Positions 24,533-33,880 are shown, numbered from the stretch's first letter. The stretch: DNA of 64,000 nt from Leadbetterella sp040829825 (GCF_040829825.1 NZ_JBFOLH010000002.1); one strand, 5' to 3'. Notes: generated from the sequence alone by a model not told the origin. Program-made: numbers and translations.

Positions 24533-26044
24533 ATGGGAAAGCCAAGCGGATTTTTAGAATTTGAAAGACAAGCTGCCCTGAAAAGGAGCATAGCAGAACG
24601 GAAAAAAGACTACCGGGAGGTAGAATACAAATACAATGAAAAGCAGACTACCGAGCAGGCCACCCGCTGTATGGATTGTGGTGTGCCCTTTTGCCACAAC
24701 GGCTGTCCGCTGGGGAACAACATTCCCGAGTTTAACGATGCCGTTTATGAGGGCAACTGGAAATATGCTTTTGAGATACTGGATTCTACCAATAACTTCC
24801 CGGAATTTACGGGGCGGATCTGTCCCGCTCCCTGCGAGTCAGCCTGTGTGCTGGGCATCCATAAGAACCCGGTAGCTATAGAGTACATCGAGAAATCGAT
24901 CATTGAAAAAGCGTTTGAAAACGGCTGGGTAACGGCGCGTCCGCCCAAAAAACGGAGGGAGGAAAAAGTGGCCGTCATTGGCTCGGGGCCAGCCGGACTG
25001 GCTGCCGCTTCGCAGCTCAATAAAGCCGGTTACTGCGTTACCGTATTTGAACGGGCCGACCTGGCGGGCGGACTGCTGCGTTACGGTATACCTGATTTTA
25101 AACTGGAAAAACAGGTGATTGACCGGCGGCTGAAAGTGATGGAGGAAGAAGGCATCATCTTCAAAACCGGGGTAAACGTAGGAACAACTCTTTCTGCTGC
25201 CCAGCTGCAGGAAGATTTTGACGCCGTGCTGCTGGCCATCGGGTCTACCGTGCCCAGGACCCTGGATATTGAAGGAAAAGAATTAAAAGGCGTATATTTT
25301 GCCATGGACTATCTCACCCAGCAGAATAAGCGGGTGGCGCTGGAGGAGGGTTACGACGGACTGGACCTGGCCCGCAATCATGCCGGTGAACACTACCGGG
25401 AAGACGATATCCGCGCCACGAATCAGCGGGTATTTGTAATCGGCGGCGGCGATACGGGCTCAGATTGCGTGGGCACCGCCAATCGCCAGGGTGCTGAGCA
25501 TATTACCCAGATCGCTTACGGGTTGCTTCCGCCCGCAGAAAGAGATGCCAGTACCCCCTGGCCCCTGTATGAACATAAGCTGCGTACCTCTACCTCGCAT
25601 GAAGAGGGTTGTGAGCGGCTGTGGAGTGTCAATACCAAAGAATTTATCGGCGATGAAAACGGTAACCTGAAGGCCTTGCGGCTGGTGGATGTTTCCTGGA
25701 AGTTTGAAAACGGGAAAAGAACCCTTATTGAAAATCCGAAGAGTGAACGGGTGGTTGAGGCTGACCTGGCCCTGCTGGCCATCGGCTTTTCGGGTCCGCA
25801 AGCCGGAGGACTGGTAGAAGACCTGAACCTGAAGCTGGATGCCCGCGGAAATATTGTAACCGAAAATTACCAAACATCGCAAAAAGGGATTTTTGCTGCC
25901 GGCGACTGCAAACGGGGACAGTCGCTTGTGGTCTGGGCCATATCAGAGGGGCGCGAAGCCGCCCGGGCTATGGATGTGTTTCTCTCCGGCAACTCCCTGC
26001 TGGAGGCAAAAGAAAGAGGAATGACGGTTGCTGCCGGCGCGTAG
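24533..26044 (+). CDS. gltD: Glutamate synthase small subunit
   Basis: 503 residues. The N-terminal Fe-S domain has C46, C49, C54 and C58 (CMDCGVPFCHNGC). The FAD loop GSGPAGLAAA follows near 147, the NAD(P)H loop GGGDTGSDC near 303, and the C-terminal motif AAGDCKRGQSLVVWAISEGR near 455. It moves electrons from NAD(P)H to the large subunit. It lies 91 bases after gltB. Its stop TAG (26042-26044) is the first three bases of an intergenic repeat copy TAGTTCCGGGT. Confidence 0.96.
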   Translation: MGKPSGFLEFERQAALKRSIAERKKDYREVEYKYNEKQTTEQATRCMDCGVPFCHNGCPLGNNIPEFNDAVYEGNWKYAFEILDSTNNFPEFTGRICPAPCESACVLGIHKNPVAIEYIEKSIIEKAFENGWVTARPPKKRREEKVAVIGSGPAGLAAASQLNKAGYCVTVFERADLAGGLLRYGIPDFKLEKQVIDRRLKVMEEEGIIFKTGVNVGTTLSAAQLQEDFDAVLLAIGSTVPRTLDIEGKELKGVYFAMDYLTQQNKRVALEEGYDGLDLARNHAGEHYREDDIRATNQRVFVIGGGDTGSDCVGTANRQGAEHITQIAYGLLPPAERDASTPWPLYEHKLRTSTSHEEGCERLWSVNTKEFIGDENGNLKALRLVDVSWKFENGKRTLIENPKSERVVEADLALLAIGFSGPQAGGLVEDLNLKLDARGNIVTENYQTSQKGIFAAGDCKRGQSLVVWAISEGREAARAMDVFLSGNSLLEAKERGMTVAAGA

Positions 26045-26100
26045 TTCCGGGTATCCGGCTCCGGTGTAGTGAAAAACACCCGGGAAGCGCTTAGGTATAC

Positions 26101-26154
26101 AAAAGGTGCCTGGAAAACGCAGTAGCCTGCGTACTTTCCGGGCACCTTTTTTTT
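26101..26154. terminator. Bidirectional intrinsic terminator between gltD and the propeller lipoprotein gene
   Basis: AAAAGGTGCCTGGAAAACGCAG pairs with CTGCGT-ACTTTCCGGGCACCTTTT, leaving a short loop and one bulge. Eight T residues follow on the plus strand and A residues precede it for the minus strand. It separates two convergent operons. Confidence 0.85.
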
Positions 26155-26160
26155 GCGGCC

Positions 26161-27240
26161 TTATTTCCTGAAAAAGAATTTGGCCGGAGCAATTTCCGCC
26201 TTCACCGAGTCGATCAGGGTTCCGTTAGGCTGGTAACGGAATACATAACCCGCCTGCTTGAAAGAAGGAACCAGCCCGCCGTAAATTATACCGGTTTCAG
26301 GATCTGCGGCCATCCCGTAAAAAATCTTTTTGATCAGCGGGGTGGTAGCGTTAATGGTGGTGGCATCTACCGAAGTGCTGTACACCTGGCCTACCTCATT
26401 CCAGTTTTCATCATAAGCAGAAAGGGTGAAATAAAGCGTTTTTTTGTCGTGGCTCAGCACAAACTTACCGGGGCTTTGTCCAGCAGAAGCCGGGTTAAGC
26501 TTCACCGTACTTTCCACTACCCTGGCAGAAGGGTTAATTTTCTTGAGCGCTCCGCCGGCATAAACCCAGAGCTTATTGTTGGCATCCACACCGATCACCT
26601 CCGGATCAGCACCGGCTTCAATGGTTTGTTTTACGGCATCTGTGTTGATATCAACCACGGTGATGACGGTTTTCCCCGAATAAATATTTCCTACAAAAGC
26701 TTCATTGCCCACTACGGCTATACTCTGAGCCCCGTGCTGAACCGGAATTTTCTTTGTCAGCTTATTGGAGGTCAGATCCAGTACGGCAATGTACCCGGGG
26801 TTGATATAGGTATCCGGCCAGCTGCCGGTTACATCCCAGGCGGTCACGTAGGCTTTGGTATTGCTTACTTTGACCACTTCACGCGGATTCTCTATTTCAG
26901 CAGAAGGAATCGTGGCTTCAGATTTAAACGTTCCGGCATCTACAATTTCAATCTTGTCCAGCCCGGGGCCGGAGTTATCGACCAGTATAATTCCTTTGCC
27001 GTTAACCTCTCCGTAACCGCTTACTCCGCCCGGGAGGCTTCGGGTATTTTCTTTTTGAAAAATATCGTACGTGATGCTTTGCGCATTGGCGGGCAGGAAT
27101 GTCACGGTTCCGTTGTTATCGGTGAAATTACCTTCATTTACCACAATTACCCCTTTTCCGTATGGCTGTTCGGGCTGGGTGTTTTCATCGGTGTCACATG
27201 CATAAAGAAATGCGCAGAGAATAATTAATTTACGTTTCAT
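26161..27240 (-). CDS. BtuG-like beta-propeller surface lipoprotein (DUF5074/YncE-like)
   Basis: 359 residues. A lipoprotein signal peptide has its lipobox Cys at C15 (LYAC). The remainder is a series of YncE-like propeller blades: GKGVIVVNEGNF (about 28), GYIAVLDLTSNKLTKKIPVQHGAQSIAVVGNEAFV (147-182), KTVITVVDINTDAVKQTIEAG. In Bacteroides, BtuG is a surface propeller lipoprotein that captures B12 for BtuB. Position right behind a BtuB-type receptor (11-base gap) under a cobalamin riboswitch makes the same role likely here. Binding itself is inferred. Its 3' end faces a shared terminator. Confidence 0.8.
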   Translation of the reverse strand: MKRKLIILCAFLYACDTDENTQPEQPYGKGVIVVNEGNFTDNNGTVTFLPANAQSITYDIFQKENTRSLPGGVSGYGEVNGKGIILVDNSGPGLDKIEIVDAGTFKSEATIPSAEIENPREVVKVSNTKAYVTAWDVTGSWPDTYINPGYIAVLDLTSNKLTKKIPVQHGAQSIAVVGNEAFVGNIYSGKTVITVVDINTDAVKQTIEAGADPEVIGVDANNKLWVYAGGALKKINPSARVVESTVKLNPASAGQSPGKFVLSHDKKTLYFTLSAYDENWNEVGQVYSTSVDATTINATTPLIKKIFYGMAADPETGIIYGGLVPSFKQAGYVFRYQPNGTLIDSVKAEIAPAKFFFRK

Positions 27241-27251
27241 ATTAACTTGAT

Positions 27252-29189
27252 TTAAAGATTTCCGATCAGGATGCTGAGCGCCACAGAGCGCATGGGCATA
27301 GCATTTTTCTTTTGGTTGGGGTAGAGCACATCGGTCACATTGTTTACCTGCAGAGCAGTATTGAAAACCCGCCTGGAAGTACGTTTTTCGTAGGCAATCC
27401 TGCCATTCATCAGGTAGAAAGGCATATACGGCTGACCGGAATGATCAAATGTGATATACCTTTTGGAATTGAACTGTTGCTGTATATCAACACTCCATGC
27501 CTTCCGTGTGGCAGATACCGTGCTGCTGACGGCGTGGCGTGGTACATACACGAGTTGCTTACCCAGGATATCGTGGGTATATGCCCCGTATTCTTTCTGT
27601 TGCGAAGCGTGGGTAAGGGTATACTGAGCCCGTACATCGAACCGGGTTTTTTCGATCCGGCTTTGAAGAGACGTTTCCAGCTCAATCCCTTTGGAAAGTA
27701 CCTGCTGCAGGTTTTCTACCCGGTAATTTTTTTCGGGGTTCCAGTAGGTCCAGTTATCGATCCGGTTATGAAATACGGTGGCGCCCAGCCGGGTTTGGGT
27801 GATTGCGGTAAATTTATGCTGCCACACCAGGCCGGTTTCTTTGTTAAAGCCGGTTTCAGGTTGAATATCAGGATTACCCAAGACCTCCCAGTAGCGTTCG
27901 TTCAGGGTAGGCACACGGTAGCTTCGGGCCAGGGAAACCGGCAGGGTGAGCCTGTCCTTAGGGTTTTTAACGAGGATGTATTCCAGCCCGGCAGACGGCG
28001 TGAAGGGCGGGTTATAGCCGGTCACCCACGCCTGGCGCAGGTTAAGCGAAGAGCTCAGGCGGGCCGAAAACTGGTGGCGTAGCAGGGCATACAGATCCAG
28101 CCGGGTCTCCGTTTTACGGCCACCGCCATAACCGTCTACCCGGGCGTTATAGTATACCGTTTCTGCCCCGAGCTTCAGGTTAGTGCCTTTGTCGCAATCG
28201 TGTATCCAGGCCAGATCATGCTCGGCCCGCACAATATAACGATCTACCCGGGTATGGCTGGGGTTCAGGTTTTCTCCTTTTCCGTAATCGGTGATATCAC
28301 GGATATAGGCCGTACGGAAAAGGGTTTTTCCGAGCTGGTACGAAAGGCTGCTCCGGTAAGCCTGTGTGCGGGTGATCTCACGCAACAGAACCACTTTGGG
28401 TTGCACGGCCAGGTCGTTATCTGAAAACCAGAGATTCAGCGAAAGCAGGTCTCCTTTGCGGTTCATAAAGTACAGGTCCTGTACAGCACCGGTCTGGCGG
28501 GTATGAATGGGTTCGGTGGGTAAGGTTTTCCCCTTACGGGTAATGGGTTCCGTACCGAAATTATTCCGTACGCTGCTTCCGTAAAGAAGTGTTTTCCCCG
28601 AAAGCTTTTTCCCGTTGCGAAGCAAACGGTGGAAACGCAGTCCACCCTGCCCGGAAAAATTCTCAGAGGTTTCGCCCCGTACTGCAGCCATCAGCTGTGT
28701 TCCTTCGGTTTGGAAACCAGGTAACGAACGTAGCTGAATGCTGCCGCCAACGGCATCGGTACCCACACAGCTGGCGGCAGAGCCGTATTGTATGGTCATT
28801 TCATCAAACCCGGCAAGGGGTATGGTCGAAAAATCGGTTTGTCCTAACGAAGGAAAATTAATATTGATCCCGTTCCAGAGCAGGGCCGTATGGCCGGCGG
28901 ATGTTCCGCGGAAAGAGAGGGTAGCCAGCTGACCCGCTCCGTAGCTTTTAAAGGCTACGGGCGTCTGGAACTGCAGGAAATCAGCCAGGGTGCTGAAGCG
29001 GTTCCGGGCCAGGTCGGCCGAGTCTGCCTCCTGTATCTTCTGCCCGGTCATGAACCGTTCGGGGCGCACTCCTCTGACTTCCACTTCGCAAAGGGTCAGC
29101 TCTTTCTGGGCAAAAAGAGTTGCCGGGAAGCACAAGGCACTCCATAGGCTCAACAGCCTGCAATAACCGGGTAAACCGCCTGTTCTCAA
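27252..29189 (-). CDS. btuB: BtuB-type TonB-dependent cobalamin receptor
   Basis: 645 residues. A signal peptide (hydrophobic LLSLWSALCFPATLFAQ) leads to a plug domain that starts directly with LTLCEVEVRGVRPERFMTG, without a carboxypeptidase-like domain. The plug contains TLSFRGTSAGHTALLWNGININFPS and GSAASCVGTDAVGGSI. The barrel ends VALSILIGNL. The cobalamin riboswitch just upstream identifies the substrate class. No in-frame ATG precedes the signal peptide: the frame is closed by a TAG upstream, and the best start is TTG at 29189. The lipoprotein gene follows after 11 bases. Confidence 0.88.
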   Translation of the reverse strand: MRTGGLPGYCRLLSLWSALCFPATLFAQKELTLCEVEVRGVRPERFMTGQKIQEADSADLARNRFSTLADFLQFQTPVAFKSYGAGQLATLSFRGTSAGHTALLWNGININFPSLGQTDFSTIPLAGFDEMTIQYGSAASCVGTDAVGGSIQLRSLPGFQTEGTQLMAAVRGETSENFSGQGGLRFHRLLRNGKKLSGKTLLYGSSVRNNFGTEPITRKGKTLPTEPIHTRQTGAVQDLYFMNRKGDLLSLNLWFSDNDLAVQPKVVLLREITRTQAYRSSLSYQLGKTLFRTAYIRDITDYGKGENLNPSHTRVDRYIVRAEHDLAWIHDCDKGTNLKLGAETVYYNARVDGYGGGRKTETRLDLYALLRHQFSARLSSSLNLRQAWVTGYNPPFTPSAGLEYILVKNPKDRLTLPVSLARSYRVPTLNERYWEVLGNPDIQPETGFNKETGLVWQHKFTAITQTRLGATVFHNRIDNWTYWNPEKNYRVENLQQVLSKGIELETSLQSRIEKTRFDVRAQYTLTHASQQKEYGAYTHDILGKQLVYVPRHAVSSTVSATRKAWSVDIQQQFNSKRYITFDHSGQPYMPFYLMNGRIAYEKRTSRRVFNTALQVNNVTDVLYPNQKKNAMPMRSVALSILIGNL

Positions 29190-29237
29190 TTGAGGAAAAG
29201 ATAAATGATCTCCCGGGCTCTATCCGCCGTAGATGTA

Positions 29238-29427
29238 CCGGTTATTCTGGTTCAGGGCAGGTTTCCTGGCTAGCTTCCATTTTCCGGCGCCTTCCCATCC
29301 CGCAGCGGGGACAGTGGCTCAGCAGAAGGAAAACTTTGCGGAAGCTTACAGTTGCGGGGACAGCCCGTGATTTACACACGGTTCCCTATTATCTCTGTTC
29401 CGGCTATTCCCGGAACAAAGCACCCTG
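29238..29427 (-). ncRNA. Cobalamin (B12) riboswitch
   Basis: Read on the minus strand it shows the aptamer landmarks in order: a GGTGCTTTGTTCCGG 5' stem, GGGAACCGTGTGTAAATCAC, GGGCTGTCCCCGCAACTGTAA, GCCACTGTCCCCGC, GGGATGGGAAGGCG and the B12-box-like GCCAGGAAACCTGCC. It ends about 50 bases before the btuB start, so it can control translation or elongation of the receptor-lipoprotein operon. Boundaries are approximate. Confidence 0.95.
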
Positions 29428-29457
29428 AAACTTAGGGCAAAGATAAGGGGATTCTGT

Positions 29458-29488
29458 TTGAAATTGTCCGGATTAATGCATATCTTTG
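29458..29488 (+). promoter_or_regulatory. Promoter of the frameshifted kinase-like gene
   Basis: TTG (29458-29460), a 20-base spacer and TATCTTTG (29481-29488) fit the Bacteroidota consensus. The ATG lies 18 bases downstream at 29506. Confidence 0.55.
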
Positions 29489-29505
29489 AATACTGAATCT
29501 CTTTA

Positions 29506-30170
29506 ATGAAAAATATACACAATGAATTACAAGATATCATTATCAGAAATGGACGAGTTAGCCCTACAGGAAAACTCGAAAAAACGCAAAATTTCCTTAG
29601 AGGAAATGCGTCATCAGGCCTCCGGGCTGAAACACAAAAGTCAATCAAAGCTGAAGAAGCATTCTGCCTGATTGATTTTGCCAGGAGAGAGAGAATCTTT
29701 TCTATACCAGGGAGATTTCACAGGAAGCATTTATCGCATCCGGGGCTGAACAGCGGGTTTATCGCTACGATGATCACCATGTTATCAAGATCAATGACGG
29801 TATTTTTTATGAAAATTGGTTAGATTATTTCAATAGTCTACTCATACATAACTACTTTTTTCGCTCTACAGCATATGATTTTTTAGGCTTTAAAATTATT
29901 GATAATGTATTATTTGCAGTAGTTAAACAGGAATTTATAGTCTCCGATGAGATGGTTGACCTGATTATAGTGAAAAACTTCTTAGCGTATAACGGGTTTC
30001 AAAACATACGTAATAATGATTACTATAATCCTCAGTTGGGAATAATATTTGAAGATCTGCATGATGAAAATGTATTATGCCGAAACGGAGTGTTGTATTT
30101 CATTGACACAGTATTCTATCTTACCGATAATTTTTATAAAGGGGTAGGCCTTGGGCAGGTGAGGATATAG
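29506..30170 (+). pseudogene. Polyvalent-protein-kinase-like gene with one frameshift in a (GA)5 tract
   Basis: Frame 1 from ATG 29506 reads 60 residues (KNIHNELQDIIIRNGRVSPT to EEAFCLIDFARRE). After the tract (GA)5 at 29685-29694 the reading continues only in another frame, from ENLFYTREISQEAF to the TAG at 30168. Removing one GA unit restores 220 residues. The restored protein has kinase-like blocks: GAEQRVYRYDDHHVIKIN (ATP lobe with Lys), a VVKQEF hinge-like strand, then EDLHDENVL (catalytic-loop-like) and FIDTVFY (metal-loop-like). This resembles the small Ser/Thr kinase domains of polyvalent mobile-element proteins. The promoter and coding quality on both sides look intact, so this may be recent decay, phase variation or a sequencing error. 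The gene is AT-richer than its neighbours. Confidence 0.8.
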
Positions 30171-30204
30171 AGCTAAAAGTACTACCAGGTTCTTCTCCTG
30201 ATTT

Positions 30205-30244
30205 AAAATGAAGAAAGCCGCTGGGACACGGCTTTCTTCATTTT
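30205..30244. terminator. Bidirectional terminator, 16-bp perfect stem
   Basis: AAAATGAAGAAAGCCG and CGGCTTTCTTCATTTT enclose an 8-base loop. The flanking A/T runs make it work on both strands, separating the kinase-like gene from the convergent carboxynorspermidine synthase gene. Confidence 0.85.
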
Positions 30245-30259
30245 ATAAATCTTGTTTTA

Positions 30260-31471
30260 TCAGTACTCGTGCGGCAGTTCCGCATTGACGTGCTCATGCC
30301 ACGGCAGCCCGTGCTTGTTCAGCAGATCCATGAACGGATCGGGGTTCAGCTCTTCCACGTTATAAACGCCGGGCTTCATCCAGTCGGTATGGGTCAGCAT
30401 CAGCATGGCTCCGATCATGGCCGGAACGCCGGTGGTGTAGGAAACGGCCTGGGAACGCACTTCCCTGTAGGCTTCTGCGTGGCTGCAGTTGTTCCATACA
30501 TAATAGGTTTTGTCTTTTCCGTCTTTGACCCCTTTGATCTGGCAGCCTATCGAGGTTTCACCCGTATAGTTTTCTCCCAGTGAATCAGGAGCGGGCAGCA
30601 CAGCCTTCAGGAATTCCAGCGGAACGATATCCTGTCCCTGGAACTTAATGGGTACAATGCTGGTCATGCCTACGTTTTCCAGCACTTGGAGGTGGGTAAT
30701 GTATTGCTGGCCGAAGGTCATCCAGAACCGGGCCCTTTTCAGGGTAGGGAAGTTCTTCACCAGCGATTCCAGCTCTTCGTGGTACAGCACGTACGATTCC
30801 CGCGCGCCTATATTCGGGTATTCAATGGGTTTGTGAACAGACATAGCCGGAATTTCCACCCATTCGCCGTTCTCCCAGTAGCGGCCCGGCTGGGTGATCT
30901 CCCGGATGTTGATCTCCGGGTTGAAATTGGTGGCAAACGCTTTGCCGTGGTCACCGGCATTGCAATCCACAATATCCAGGTAGTGCAGCTCATCAAAATG
31001 GTGCCTGGCTGCATAAGCTGTAAATACCTGGGTTACACCCGGGTCAAACCCACACCCCAGCACGGCCATAAGCCCGGCTTCCCTGAACCTGTCGCGGTAG
31101 GCCCACTGCCAGCTGTATTCAAATTTAGCCACATTTTTCGGCTCATAATTGGCGGTATCGAGGTAATGTACACCCGTTTCAAGACAGGCATCCATAATGG
31201 TCAGGTCCTGGTAAGGCAGAGCTACATTGACCACCAGCTCGGGGCCGTACGCTTTGATCAAAGCTACCAGCTCGGGAACCTGGTCGGCATCCACCTGTGC
31301 GGTAGCTATTTCAACGCCGTGCATTTCTTTAATATCGGCAGCAATTTTATCGCATTTTGATTTTGTGCGCGACGCCAGCATGATCCCTGTGAAGACATCT
31401 GCGTTGATCGCACATTTGTGCGCCACCACCGTGCCTACGCCACCGGCACCAATAATCAATACTTTAGCCAT
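30260..31471 (-). CDS. Carboxynorspermidine synthase (saccharopine dehydrogenase family)
   Basis: 403 residues from the ATG at 31471. An in-frame start 9 codons upstream would place extra residues before the Rossmann strand and is less likely. The NADP loop GAGGVGTVVAHKC is at 8-20, ASRTKSKCDKI near 33, and the family blocks GVHYLDTANYEP near 99, GCGFDPGVTQVFTAYA near 140 and SYTTGVPAMIGAML near 355. The enzyme reductively condenses aspartate semialdehyde with a diamine to a carboxy-polyamine, a step in (nor)spermidine synthesis. The decarboxylase partner is not in the window. Confidence 0.88.
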   Translation of the reverse strand: MAKVLIIGAGGVGTVVAHKCAINADVFTGIMLASRTKSKCDKIAADIKEMHGVEIATAQVDADQVPELVALIKAYGPELVVNVALPYQDLTIMDACLETGVHYLDTANYEPKNVAKFEYSWQWAYRDRFREAGLMAVLGCGFDPGVTQVFTAYAARHHFDELHYLDIVDCNAGDHGKAFATNFNPEINIREITQPGRYWENGEWVEIPAMSVHKPIEYPNIGARESYVLYHEELESLVKNFPTLKRARFWMTFGQQYITHLQVLENVGMTSIVPIKFQGQDIVPLEFLKAVLPAPDSLGENYTGETSIGCQIKGVKDGKDKTYYVWNNCSHAEAYREVRSQAVSYTTGVPAMIGAMLMLTHTDWMKPGVYNVEELNPDPFMDLLNKHGLPWHEHVNAELPHEY

Positions 31472-31690
31472 TTGTTTCCATTTAAATTTGAATTGCAAAA
31501 ATAGGCAATTCGTTCAGATATCGAAATGAAATTCACGCGGAAGCCCCCGGAGGCTGTCCGAAAAGGCTTTACGTACTTTTCAGGCACCTTTATATACCGG
31601 TTTATGCAAAACAGGCGTTGTATAAGATTTAAAATATTTTTCAATTACTGTTTCCGCATGTTTACCTTTGTGCACTTTTTAAAAGGGATA

Positions 31691-32464
31691 ATGTTAAAAA
31701 AGAGTTTCCTGCTGGGTGTTTTCTTATGGATGCAGATACCGCTGTTCGCACAATATGCTAATTCAGTACGGTTTAACCTGGCCGGCCCTGCCCTTAACCT
31801 GTATTCGCTGCAGTATGAACGGCAGCTGACCGGCCGGCTGGCTTTCAATAATACGTTTTTCTACCGGCCCAAGTCGGATATTCCTTTTGGCGGGTTTATT
31901 GATAATTTTACCAAAAAGCACGGTGTGGGCCTTACCGGGATCAAGTTTGATGATATTTTTATGAATGAGGCGCAGGTAGGGGTGAAAGGGTACTCACCCG
32001 AGCTGCGCTATTACCTGGGAAAAAAGAAAAACAAGGCCTTCATCGGCCTGTTTGGCATGTATGAAGATTTTGATATGAAGGTGCCCGCCTTGGTCGGGGT
32101 GATCCGGGGCGACCAGTATTTTGATGTCAAGCTGCCCATTCATTTTACGTTCAAAACCTATTCGGGCGGGATCCTCATCGGGAAGCAGTTTGTCTGGAAC
32201 CGGGTAGGGCTCGATGTGGTGTTTATCGGGCCGCATATCGGCTCGGCCGGTGATTTTTATGCCATGGGGAAGAACAGTAACCTCCAGGGACTCAATGAGG
32301 AGGAAAAGGAGTTTGTGAAGTATAAAATAAGGGAACGTTTCGGGTTGAAAGAAAAATATTTCAGCATGGAGCTGAATGAAGATGCTGCCGAGATAAAATC
32401 GATCCGGCCTGTGCCTTATCTCGGGATCCGCGGAGTGGGGGTAAATCTCTCGTATCGTTTTTAA
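31691..32464 (+). CDS. Secreted outer-membrane protein, unknown function
   Basis: 257 residues from the ATG at 31691, preceded by AAAAGGGATA as a ribosome site. An in-frame start at 31526 would put 55 non-signal residues ahead of a clear signal peptide (cleavage after LFAQ near 20). The mature part reads as alternating strands (NSVRFNLAGPALNLYSLQYERQLTGRLAFNNTFFY) and ends YLGIRGVGVNLSYRF, typical of an outer-membrane barrel terminus. It resembles the broad DUF3575-type group. It overlaps the convergent protease gene by 4 bases. Confidence 0.65.
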   Translation: MLKKSFLLGVFLWMQIPLFAQYANSVRFNLAGPALNLYSLQYERQLTGRLAFNNTFFYRPKSDIPFGGFIDNFTKKHGVGLTGIKFDDIFMNEAQVGVKGYSPELRYYLGKKKNKAFIGLFGMYEDFDMKVPALVGVIRGDQYFDVKLPIHFTFKTYSGGILIGKQFVWNRVGLDVVFIGPHIGSAGDFYAMGKNSNLQGLNEEEKEFVKYKIRERFGLKEKYFSMELNEDAAEIKSIRPVPYLGIRGVGVNLSYRF

Positions 32465-33735
32465 ATGCTGCGCCGCAGCCTGAAGCTGACCTGTATCAGG
32501 CGGTGGTCACGCAGAACAACCATTTCAATAAGATGGCCTTCTTTCTTGCAAAGCTGTTCATACAGCTCATTGATGGTCATAAAATTAGCCAGCTTGTTGT
32601 TGAAAATAATGACCTTATCACCGGGCAGCACCCCTGCCTGGTGAGCTACTGAATTCGGAATAACGGCGGATACCTCAAACGTCTTGAAATCTTTACCGGT
32701 AGCCCGCAGGTCAAGTCCGCTCATGTCTGATTCAAAAGGCTTTTTGAGGGTTTTCTTAATGGGCTTCAGCACCATCAGGTTCTGGCTGTAGTTAAGGGTC
32801 ACCACAAATCGCTTCAGGATTTCCCCTCCGATGCTGCCGTGGCGCAGCTCGTGCTCTTTGGTAAACTTGCTGTCAAATACGAGGCTGTCGGGGAAAGAGG
32901 CGATCACATTTTTAAAATCGTGGTTGGCAAAACGGAGGAGGTCAATACGCCCCAGCTTGCCCTCGATATTGCCGTTCAGCCCCCTGCCCAGGTAGCCGTT
33001 GGAAAGGCGGTGCGGGATGATAGCGGGAGGCAGCGATTCCTGGTTCAGGAGCAGCGAATGGGCCCCGCCCGTATCAATGACAAGCTTCAGGTTTTCTATC
33101 TTTTCACCGTTCGACTCCAGCCGGTTAACCGTGATATAAGGCTTTGTTCTTTCGAGGTGTAGCGGAATGGCCACTCCCTTATGTTTCTTGTAACGGTATT
33201 TATACGGGTCGCTGAAGGTGAGTTGCCGGGTGTTGTAATCAATTTCCACGCTGAACCGCTTGAAAACATCGCTGCCCAGGATACCGTGAACGGGCATGCC
33301 CAGGTATTCCGAAAGATTCAGAAAGTTTTCTTCCAGGACCACGATATTCTGGCCGTAACCGGCTATGCCACCGAACTTCACGGTGTGCCCGAGGGATATG
33401 GAAGCCGTAACGGGAGGGGCTTCGCCGATACCACTGATCGAAATTTCCCGGGCAATTTTCAGGTTAAGCTTCTTCCGTAAAGTGGTATCCAGGATGATGA
33501 TACTCTGTACTCCCGAGTCCAGGATAAAATTCAGCGTATCCGAATTGTCCACCACGGTTTTTACCACAATGAGATTGGCGCGGAGCTCAAACGGGCAGAA
33601 CGTGTAATTTTGTTTTTTACGGATGGGGTTAAAACCGAAAGGTTTATCTTTTTGAGCCAGGCATGCGGGTATTTCTCCGGTAATGCCCAGCACCAGGAAG
33701 AGAAAAACCAGCAGGTATTTTTTACAGCCCTTCAT
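32461..33735 (-). CDS. Secreted retropepsin-like aspartyl protease with PDZ domain
   Basis: 424 residues from the ATG at 33735. The open frame extends upstream to 34116, but that part is antisense to rlmN and unlike a signal peptide. A signal peptide is cleaved after CLAQ near 28. Two retropepsin-like halves carry the catalytic triads D73-S-G and D221-T-G. A PDZ domain occupies about 350-420 (FEVSAVIPNSVAHQAGVLPGDKVIIFNN). Such proteins are periplasmic proteases in Bacteroidota; substrates are unknown. The C-terminus overlaps the opposite gene by 4 bases. Confidence 0.8.
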   Translation of the reverse strand: MKGCKKYLLVFLFLVLGITGEIPACLAQKDKPFGFNPIRKKQNYTFCPFELRANLIVVKTVVDNSDTLNFILDSGVQSIIILDTTLRKKLNLKIAREISISGIGEAPPVTASISLGHTVKFGGIAGYGQNIVVLEENFLNLSEYLGMPVHGILGSDVFKRFSVEIDYNTRQLTFSDPYKYRYKKHKGVAIPLHLERTKPYITVNRLESNGEKIENLKLVIDTGGAHSLLLNQESLPPAIIPHRLSNGYLGRGLNGNIEGKLGRIDLLRFANHDFKNVIASFPDSLVFDSKFTKEHELRHGSIGGEILKRFVVTLNYSQNLMVLKPIKKTLKKPFESDMSGLDLRATGKDFKTFEVSAVIPNSVAHQAGVLPGDKVIIFNNKLANFMTINELYEQLCKKEGHLIEMVVLRDHRLIQVSFRLRRSI

Positions 33736-33880
33736 AATAGTGGTGTAAAATATTAAAAAAAATGCAAAAGATAACAGAGATAAAATACAATAAAATAAAT
33801 TCTTGTTTTCCATATAATGAACCATGTGTTGAGATTGCAGGTTTTTATTAAGAATTTTGTACGAATATTTAAAGGGCACT

